Assembly: GCA_031279675.1 (NCBI GenBank)
Contig: JAITIB010000056.1
Span: forward strand, 1 to 12,021
DNA: 12,021 nucleotides
DNA from: Puniceicoccales bacterium
Lineage (GTDB): Bacteria; Verrucomicrobiota; Verrucomicrobiia; Opitutales; UBA953
Direction of reading: 5' to 3'
Positions 7,404 to 12,021 of this stretch are shown here, piece by piece. The notes beneath the pieces were generated by a model. The model ran no database searches. It saw nothing but the letters and a program-made list of their open reading frames with translations, and was not told the DNA's origin. Numbering within the stretch: the stretch's first letter is position 1; every line of letters starts with the position of its first letter. Position numbers and translations under genes: made by a program.

Positions 7404-7418
7404 TGTTCATGGTGAACA
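7404..7418. promoter_or_regulatory. Perfect palindrome TGTTCA-N3-TGAACA (candidate operator)
   Basis: TGTTCATGGTGAACA has perfect 6-bp arms around a 3-bp spacer. It lies 63 bp upstream of the PEP-CTERM start at 7341 and directly abuts the AT-rich TATAAA-like element. Size and position suit a dimeric repressor or activator site. No regulator is encoded nearby, so the binding protein is unknown. Confidence 0.4.
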
Positions 7419-7423
7419 AAGTT

Positions 7424-7516
7424 TCAGGCGAGGTTGGGGACGAGGAAGCTCATAAACTGCTCCTGCCATTCGTTAAAATCGGCGTCGGGCCGTGGGATGT
7501 AGTCTATGGATGACAT
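7424..7516 (-). pseudogene. 30-codon fragment, N-terminus of a YIPRPDADF-type protein
   Basis: A short minus-strand frame begins MSSIDYIPRPDADFNEWQ, continues to ...FLVPNLA and then stops (TGA at 7426-7424). From memory this resembles the N-terminus of larger uncharacterised proteins in Verrucomicrobiota and related phyla, which share a YIPRPDAxFxxWQ start and run for 200 or more residues. Here the frame ends after 30 residues and I find no continuation in other frames before the PEP-CTERM leader. It is therefore most likely a decayed remnant; a genuine micro-protein or upstream leader peptide is the alternative. Its ATG is preceded by a 10-bp direct repeat (about 7515-7534). Confidence 0.5.
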
Positions 7517-7585
7517 GGTTTTGTATGGTTTTGGGTGAAAAAGTCAGGGGACTGCGTCAAAGGGCGGCAGGGTGGCTTGGGGGCG

Positions 7586-7669
7586 CTTTCGTATAGGGAT
7601 ACGGAAGTTTCGTATAGGGATACGGGAGTTTCGTATAGGGATACGGAAGTTCTGTATAGGGATACGAAT
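7586..7669. repeat. Four tandem 21-bp palindromic repeats
   Basis: The units occupy 7586-7606, 7607-7627, 7628-7648 and 7649-7669. Each carries the core CGTATAGGGATACG (7590-7603, 7611-7624, 7632-7645; the fourth, 7653-7666, begins with T). The core is an inverted repeat of CGTAT/ATACG around AGGG. The flanks TTT and GAA extend the dyad to about 8 bp with one mismatch. The 21-bp period equals two turns of B-DNA and also seven codons. Five of six frames are open through the units (one plus frame reads SYRDTEV repeatedly), so open frames here are not evidence of coding. There are no spacers, so it is not a CRISPR array. Confidence 0.9.
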
Positions 7670-7732
7670 CGCCCGGAGAAACCCCGAAACAGTCCGCATC
7701 CAACACCCTCCCCTGCACAAGTCGCACAAGGA

Positions 7733-7795
7733 GAAAAGGAATGGGACGGAGTTTGCGCAGGCCCTTTTTCCAAAAACATTGCGCGGACACAAAAA
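7733..7795. repeat. Dispersed intergenic repeat, copy B
   Basis: This is the second copy of the element at 75-138, in the same orientation. It lies directly after the T run of the terminator that ends the second PEP-CTERM gene, so both copies occupy the same post-terminator position behind unrelated minus-strand genes. The rest of the 7420-7872 gap is accounted for by the 30-codon fragment, the tandem repeats and the terminator. Bases 7670-7732 and 7823-7872 show nothing recognisable. Confidence 0.6.
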
Positions 7796-7822
7796 AAAGG
7801 CCGGGGAGCGTCCGCCCCCCGG
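7791..7822 (-). terminator. Intrinsic terminator of the second PEP-CTERM gene
   Basis: On the minus strand CCGGGGGGC pairs with GCTCCCCGG around a GGAC tetraloop (7822-7801). This gives a 9-bp stem with one G-T pair. CC and eight T's (7798-7791) follow. It lies about 50 bp after the stop at 7873. Confidence 0.92.
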
Positions 7823-7872
7823 TCTTGGTTTAACACAATGGCGAGAGGGGCGGGCGCCCCCCTCGTTTTCAT

Positions 7873-10000
7873 TTAACTCTTACGACGACGCCTCGAAACC
7901 AACGCCACCGCCAGCGCGCCAAGGCCGCCGAGGAGCGCGTAAGTCGAGGGTTCGGGGATGGCCACGAGGCTGTATGCGTTCAGGCCAGTGCCGGAAACCC
8001 ACTCGTAGTTGCTGCTGCCAACAGGCGTGTTGTTCACCTTCCACGAATCGAGCACGGACTTGGTCACGCCAATGACGGTGAGCTCGTTCGAGCCGTCCAA
8101 CAACTCGGGCGCGAAGGTCACATTCACATCGCTGTTGCCACCGGGAGCACTGTCAAAGTTCAAGGTCCCGGTGCCCGCGCTTAGATCAAAGTGCACTGTG
8201 GCATTTTCCAAGTTGACCGCGGCGTTCAGAGCGAGCGCGCCCGCGACTTCCAGCGTCCCGCCGCTCACATCAAGGGCGGTGCCAACGCTGCCGGAGCCGC
8301 CAAAGCTGTTGCCTGCGCCAATCGTCAACATGGCCGCGAGCGCAATATCGATCCCGTCCAAGATCAGCTTGCCGCTGGTGAGCGTCGGATCGACGCTGAC
8401 CTGCCCGTTCGCCGTGAGGATGAGCACGCCGTTGTTTTTGATCTCAATGACGCTCGTTTCAATCCTGCCCGAGCCATCCAACCTCAACTGGCCGCCGGAA
8501 ACGCTTGTCGTGCCCAGTCCGTTGATGACATTGCCCAGCGTTCCGCTCTGCTTCAGGACGAGCTCCGCGCCCACCCCAACCTCAATCTCACTCGCGCCAT
8601 CAAGGGCGCCCGTCGCGGCAATTTCCAAGACGCCACCGGAAACCATCGTCTTGCCTGTGTAGAGGTTGACGCCGCCGAGCGTGAGCGTGCCCGTGCCGTC
8701 CTTGGTGATGCCGCCGGCGCCGCTGAGGACGCCATTGAAAACGCCTTCGCCGGTGCTGGTGATGACGCCGTTGACGCCCACCGTGGTGATGTTGCTGGTG
8801 ATGGTGCCGCCGATGCGGAGCTCTTTTGAGCCAAGAATGACTTCGCCCCCGGCGCCCTTGAGCGATTGGATGAAGGTGTGACTCGCGCCCATTCCAGCGA
8901 TGTCAAAGATCGCGCTGGCATCGCTGCTCATCACAATCGCGCTGGAGCTCGCGAACGCGTCCTCGGCAACGCCCGCGCCACCTAACAGGCCAAGCCTGCC
9001 CTGCACAATTCGCGTCTCGCCCTTGTAACGCGCCTGGCGGTCGTTACCCTGCGGGCTGTAAATCCATGTCTCCAAACTGTCCTTGATGATGCCGCCTGTG
9101 TCAGCGCCATTGAGATCACCGAGGGTTCCATCAAACCTTCCAACCACGCCACTAAGGTTCGCGTTTGAATATGCGCCAATGGCTGTATTCGCATCGTGGA
9201 TGCCGATCTGAAGGTATTTGCTGCCAAGAATAACACGGTGGTTTACACCATTGTTTCCACCGGAAAGATTTCGGATGGCGGTGCTGTCGGCAGTGATCCC
9301 GGAAATGTCAAACCTGTGATTACCACCGGAATCGCCGGAAATGTTTATATAGGTGGAGGCGAGCGACCCGTCGCCAACCAGTTTGATCATGCTGGAGCTA
9401 CCGGAAATGCTCGTGACACCTGTGTGTTCCTGAACGGCTGAGAAGGTCATCGTCCTACTGTTCAGCGGGCGAAAGCCCAACGCTCCGGCGAGCACTCCGT
9501 CAAAATTCGAATTTTGACGTATGATAATCTCCCCACTGGCCCCGCTTGTGAAAATCCGGCCCGAACCGGACAGGGAAACGAAACCAAACCAAGAACCAGC
9601 TATGGATGTGAAGTCGAGTTCCCCATCAAGCTGAAGAGTGAGTTGATTGTCGTTGCCCTTGAAGATAGCGGGAGCCACGACCGTGTTCCCCGCACTAATG
9701 ATGGCGGTATGGGTCTGATTGGAGCTCCACGTGAAAGAGTTCCCCAAGCCATCTGCCTGAGAGTTCCACGCGTTCGCGTCAGTCCAATTTCCTGTGGTGC
9801 CTCCGACCCAGTAATAGGTGGCGGCCTGAACCGCGCCCGTGCCGGCAACCCAAAGCGAGGCGGCGGCGAGAAGGGCTGGTTTGGTGAGTTTGGTTAGGCT
9901 GGAGTTAGCAGGGGGGGGGGGGGGGAGACAACTTAAACGCCGAGGTGGCGTCGGTTGCGGTGCCGTTGGGACGGCGAGTTTCTGAGGACGTGTTTTTCAT
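7873..10000 (-). CDS. Large PEP-CTERM autotransporter-repeat protein, frame broken at a poly-C tract
   Basis: This is a surface protein of about 708 residues if one C is removed from the run at 9925-9911. Before the run, ATG 10000 reads MKNTSSETRRPNGT to FKLSPPPPP and then stops at 9905. In the frame one base over, directly after the run, come ANSSLTKLTKP, the hydrophobic stretch ALLAAASLWVAGTGAVQAA (a complete signal peptide), then TYYWVGGTTGNW and the long body. As written, the body has no usable start before TTG 9747, which would omit the signal peptide. The body is Gly/Thr/Ser-rich beta-helix sequence with a passenger-type repeat (GAGGITKDGTGTLTLGG, then NLYTGKTMVSGGVLEI, about residues 425-455). 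It ends IPEPSTYALLGG, a hydrophobic helix and RRRRKS. GGAG lies 12 bp before ATG 10000. Confidence 0.85.
9911..9925 (-). repeat. 15-base poly-C tract (poly-G on plus) inside the PEP-CTERM 5' coding region
   Basis: An uninterrupted run of 15 C's on the coding strand lies 75 bases inside the reading frame of the large PEP-CTERM gene. It encodes a Pro run. A run of 14 (or 11 or 17) joins ATG 10000 to the signal peptide and body; the 15 present here do not. Long G/C runs near the 5' end of surface protein genes are classic slipped-strand phase-variation sites, and are also common places for sequencing errors. Confidence 0.9.
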
Positions 10001-10193
10001 GGGTGTTTGGTACTCCTGTTTTATTTCATGGTGGTTGATTGAATCACCAGCGCCGTCCCCGGGACCTTCCCGCGGTGGCGTCGGTGATTCGCGCCAGCAT
10101 GTCCTTTCACCGGGAAAGGCAAGCAGAAAATGGACGGGGCCGGTGAGAATTTTATTTTCATGGCGGGCCGTGTCTCCATGCTGCCCGGCCACA
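10001..10193. promoter_or_regulatory. Divergent PEP-CTERM / galK intergenic region with inverted repeats
   Basis: These 193 bp separate divergent starts at 10000 (minus) and 10194 (plus). Two dyads are present. The imperfect 14-bp arms at 10041-10054 and 10077-10090 (GAATCACC...GGTGATTC, 12 of 14 paired) enclose a GC-rich centre with CCCGGG. CCTTTC/GAAAGG lies at 10103-10119. Neither is followed by a T run, so they are not plain terminators. AT-rich stretches near 10015-10045 and 10146-10160 are the likely promoter zones, but no clear -35/-10 pair is visible. Confidence 0.4.
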
Positions 10194-11357
10194 ATGGCAG
10201 CTTCGATCCAGGATTACTTTCACACCCAGTTTAACGCAGCCCCCGCCGTCATCGCGCGCGCGCCGGGGCGCCTCGAATTCATCGGGAACCATCTCGACTA
10301 CAATGGCGGGCCGGTGCTCGGGGCGGCGATCGACCGGTATGTCTCGGTGGCGGTGGCGGCGCGCGCGGACGAGCGGGTGGTGCTCGTGAGCGAGGCGCAG
10401 GAGGATCGGGTTGAGACTTCGCTCGAAATCATTTCCCCGGCCTCCGGGGCCACCTCGTGGGGGAATTATCCGTTGGGGATGTTGAAGGTGATGCGCGATG
10501 CGGGAATGCGCGCGCGGCACGGGTTCAACCTCGCCGTGTCCAATGATCTGCCGATCGGGGCCGGGCTGTCCAGCAGCGCCGCGATCGAGCTTGCCACGGG
10601 CTACGCGCTGGCGGCCCTTTATGGATTCGCGATCGACCGCAAGGGGATTGCGATGCTTGGGCGTGCCGCCGAAAACACCTTTGTCGGCATGCCCTGCGGG
10701 ATCCTCGACCAGGGGTGCAGCGCGTTTGGCAAGGCGGGCGCGCTCGTGCTGATCGATTGCGCGGTGAATGATTTTTCCACGCGGCCCCTTCCGGCGGGCA
10801 CCCACTTCTGGGTCTTCAACACGCAGAAAAAGCACGCGCTCATCGATTCCTTTTACGCGACGCGCAACCGGGAGTGCATGGAGTCGGCGGAAATTTTGAG
10901 GCGCGCGGACGCGGCGCTGCCAAACCTTGCGGCGGCCACCGAGGCGCAGGTCGAGGTGGCGCGGGACGCGCTGGGGCTCGCGCGATACAAGCGCGCGCTG
11001 CATGTGGTGCGCGAGACGGCGCGCGTGCGCGACACGCTTGAGGCGCTGGACCGGGGGGATGCGCGGCGGACAGGGGCGAACCTGACGGCCTCGCACGAGA
11101 GCTCGCGGACGCTTTTCGAAAACAGTTGCGGGGAGCTGGATTTCCTCGTGGAGCGCGTCACGGCGCTGCCCGGGGTCTTCGGGGCGCGTTTGAGCGGCGG
11201 CGGTTTCGGAGGGGCGGTGATGGCGTTCACGGACAGCTCGTTTTCACGCGAGGCGGCGGGCAGGCTCGTCGCGGATTACGCGGCGCGGTTCGGGAACGCG
11301 CCGGCGATTTTCCACGCGCAAACAGGGGACGGCGCCGGGGTGCTGTCCCGGGCTTGA
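10194..11357 (+). CDS. galK: Galactokinase-family GHMP kinase
   Basis: This is an ATP-dependent sugar 1-kinase, most likely galactokinase of the Leloir pathway. The 387-residue protein has the family's sugar-binding signature near the N-terminus (APGRLEFIGNHLDYNGG, about 23-39), the GHMP ATP loop LPIGAGLSSSAA (119-130), the catalytic Asp in CGILDQGCSAFG (D172) and the C-terminal LSGGGFGGAVMAF (333-345). In characterised galactokinases the first motif reads GEHTDYN; here the Glu is Asn (N32), so substrate preference could differ. The start at 10194 is chosen by homology and length; the frame is open 83 codons further upstream but without likeness. No Shine-Dalgarno is seen. nuoK begins 25 bp downstream, an unexpected partner; no other gal genes are present. 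Confidence 0.82.
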   Translation: MAASIQDYFHTQFNAAPAVIARAPGRLEFIGNHLDYNGGPVLGAAIDRYVSVAVAARADERVVLVSEAQEDRVETSLEIISPASGATSWGNYPLGMLKVMRDAGMRARHGFNLAVSNDLPIGAGLSSSAAIELATGYALAALYGFAIDRKGIAMLGRAAENTFVGMPCGILDQGCSAFGKAGALVLIDCAVNDFSTRPLPAGTHFWVFNTQKKHALIDSFYATRNRECMESAEILRRADAALPNLAAATEAQVEVARDALGLARYKRALHVVRETARVRDTLEALDRGDARRTGANLTASHESSRTLFENSCGELDFLVERVTALPGVFGARLSGGGFGGAVMAFTDSSFSREAAGRLVADYAARFGNAPAIFHAQTGDGAGVLSRA

Positions 11358-11382
11358 AAAAAAGGGGAGTCCGTTTTTCGCG

Positions 11383-11694
11383 ATGACCACGCTCCATTGT
11401 TGCCTGATTTTTTCCACGCTCCTGTTTGCCACCGGGTTGGCGGCGGCGCTTGCGCGCAGTAGCGGGATTTTGGTGCTGCTCGGCATTGAGCTCATGTTGA
11501 ATGCCGCCAATATCAACTTCATCGCGTTCTGGCGCTTTTCGCCGCATTCCGACGCCTCTGCCGGGGTGATGTTTGTGCTGTTCTCCATCGCGGTGGCGGC
11601 GGCGGAGGCGGCGGTGGGGCTGGCGCTTGTCATTGCCATTTACCGCCACCAAAAGAGCATCCGCCTACAGGAGGCGGTGGTGCTCAAGGGGTGA
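11383..11694 (+). CDS. nuoK: NADH-quinone oxidoreductase subunit K
   Basis: NuoK is a small membrane subunit of respiratory complex I involved in proton translocation. The 103-residue product has three membrane helices (about 4-22, 28-49 and 62-86). It carries the conserved GIELMLNAANINF segment, with its Glu at position 36 as in E. coli, and a second membrane Glu at 75 in VAAAEAAVGLAL. The ending (AVVLKG) is typical. A purine stretch GGGGAG lies 13 bp before the ATG and is too far for a strong ribosome site. nuoL follows 51 bp downstream. The usual upstream neighbour nuoJ is absent; galK is there instead. Confidence 0.95.
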   Translation: MTTLHCCLIFSTLLFATGLAAALARSSGILVLLGIELMLNAANINFIAFWRFSPHSDASAGVMFVLFSIAVAAAEAAVGLALVIAIYRHQKSIRLQEAVVLKG

Positions 11695-11745
11695 ATGCCC
11701 CGGCGCGCCCCTTTCTTTTCCCCTTTTCCAGATTTTTTAAAAACC

Positions 11746-12021
11746 ATGCCGCGTCTTGTTGATTTTCTCTGGCTTGTGCCTGCGTTGCCGTTGGTGGCCT
11801 CGGCGGTGGGTGCGGTGGTTCCGTGGCGTTGCCGCCGGGTGGCGTCCACTTGCGCGCTGCTGGCCATGGGTGGGGCGTTTGTCTTGTCCTGCCTGGCGTT
11901 GTGCGAGGCGTTGGCGCTGCCGTCGGGTGTGGCGACGAGTAATTTTGTCTGGCTGTCGGCGGGCGGGTTTTCGGTGAGCCTGGGGTTTTTGCTCGATCCG
12001 CTTTCGGCGCTCATGCTGGTG
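11746..12021 (+). CDS. nuoL: NADH-quinone oxidoreductase subunit L, N-terminal part
   Basis: NuoL is the large antiporter-like proton-pumping subunit of complex I. Only the first 92 codons are in the window; the frame is open to the edge with no stop. It begins MPRLVDFLWLVPALPLVASA, a first membrane helix typical of NuoL, has a second helix around 36-55, and reaches SLGFLLDPLSALML, the conserved segment (normally xFxxDxLSAxM) that precedes the main antiporter core. The ATG at 11746 follows an A/T-rich stretch (GATTTTTTAAAAACC) without a Shine-Dalgarno. Gene order nuoK-nuoL matches standard nuo operons, so nuoM and nuoN probably follow outside the window. Confidence 0.92.
   Translation, partial: MPRLVDFLWLVPALPLVASAVGAVVPWRCRRVASTCALLAMGGAFVLSCLALCEALALPSGVATSNFVWLSAGGFSVSLGFLLDPLSALMLV

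Noticed and set aside
7586..7669. CRISPR array
   Set aside because: The 21-bp units are directly adjacent with no unique spacers, only four copies exist, and there are no cas genes.
7535..7876. Plus-strand frame of 113 codons with SYRDTEV repeats
   Set aside because: Its repeats come from the 21-bp array, which is open in five frames; it also runs through a terminator and the dispersed repeat, and has no initiation signal.
7873..9747. The TTG-start version of the large PEP-CTERM protein as the real gene
   Set aside because: It would lack a signal peptide, although a perfect one lies just upstream in the same frame, next to the poly-C run.
10158..11096. 312-codon minus-strand frame antisense to galK
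   Set aside because: It is an Arg-rich shadow with no motif; galK has all GHMP motifs.
11340..11382. A further copy of the dispersed repeat before nuoK (TTGAAAAAAAGG)
   Set aside because: Only about 12 bases match, all low-complexity.

Overview
The window is GC-rich chromosomal DNA from a Gram-negative bacterium, most likely a member of the Verrucomicrobiota and possibly the Opitutaceae. The main clue is a pair of PEP-CTERM surface proteins ending in IPEPSTYALxGG, a hydrophobic helix and an Arg cluster, one of them with autotransporter-type repeats. Almost every gene start lacks a Shine-Dalgarno sequence. The lineage is inferred from protein style alone; there is no rRNA or other marker gene to confirm it. 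I saw no tRNA, rRNA, CRISPR array, transposase or prophage gene.

Left part (1-4800), mostly housekeeping. ychF (minus) is divergent from an ffh-TatD pair (plus). A Dps ferritin-like protein (minus) converges on the TatD gene. A SpoU-type 23S rRNA methyltransferase without the usual N-terminal domain lies downstream of asd on the minus strand.

Middle (4821-6480). asd (aspartate semialdehyde dehydrogenase) overlaps head-to-head by 19 bp with a YkuD-type L,D-transpeptidase gene. Aspartate semialdehyde feeds diaminopimelate synthesis, and L,D-transpeptidases act on peptidoglycan, so the pair is loosely linked through cell-wall chemistry.

Accessory region (6440-10190). Two minus-strand PEP-CTERM genes, each followed by a clear intrinsic terminator, flank an unusual intergenic stretch. 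In minus-strand order this stretch holds a 63-bp dispersed repeat (its second copy lies just after ychF), four tandem 21-bp palindromic units, a 30-codon gene fragment, a perfect 6-3-6 palindrome and an AAC-rich leader. The larger PEP-CTERM gene is interrupted near its 5' end by a run of 15 C's. The signal peptide and about 680 codons lie in the frame that would be reached with 14 C's. This looks like a phase-variable surface protein caught in the off state, or a homopolymer sequencing error.

Right part (10194-12021). A galactokinase-family gene is followed at 25 bp by nuoK and then the start of nuoL (complex I), which runs off the window. nuoJ is not in its usual place before nuoK.
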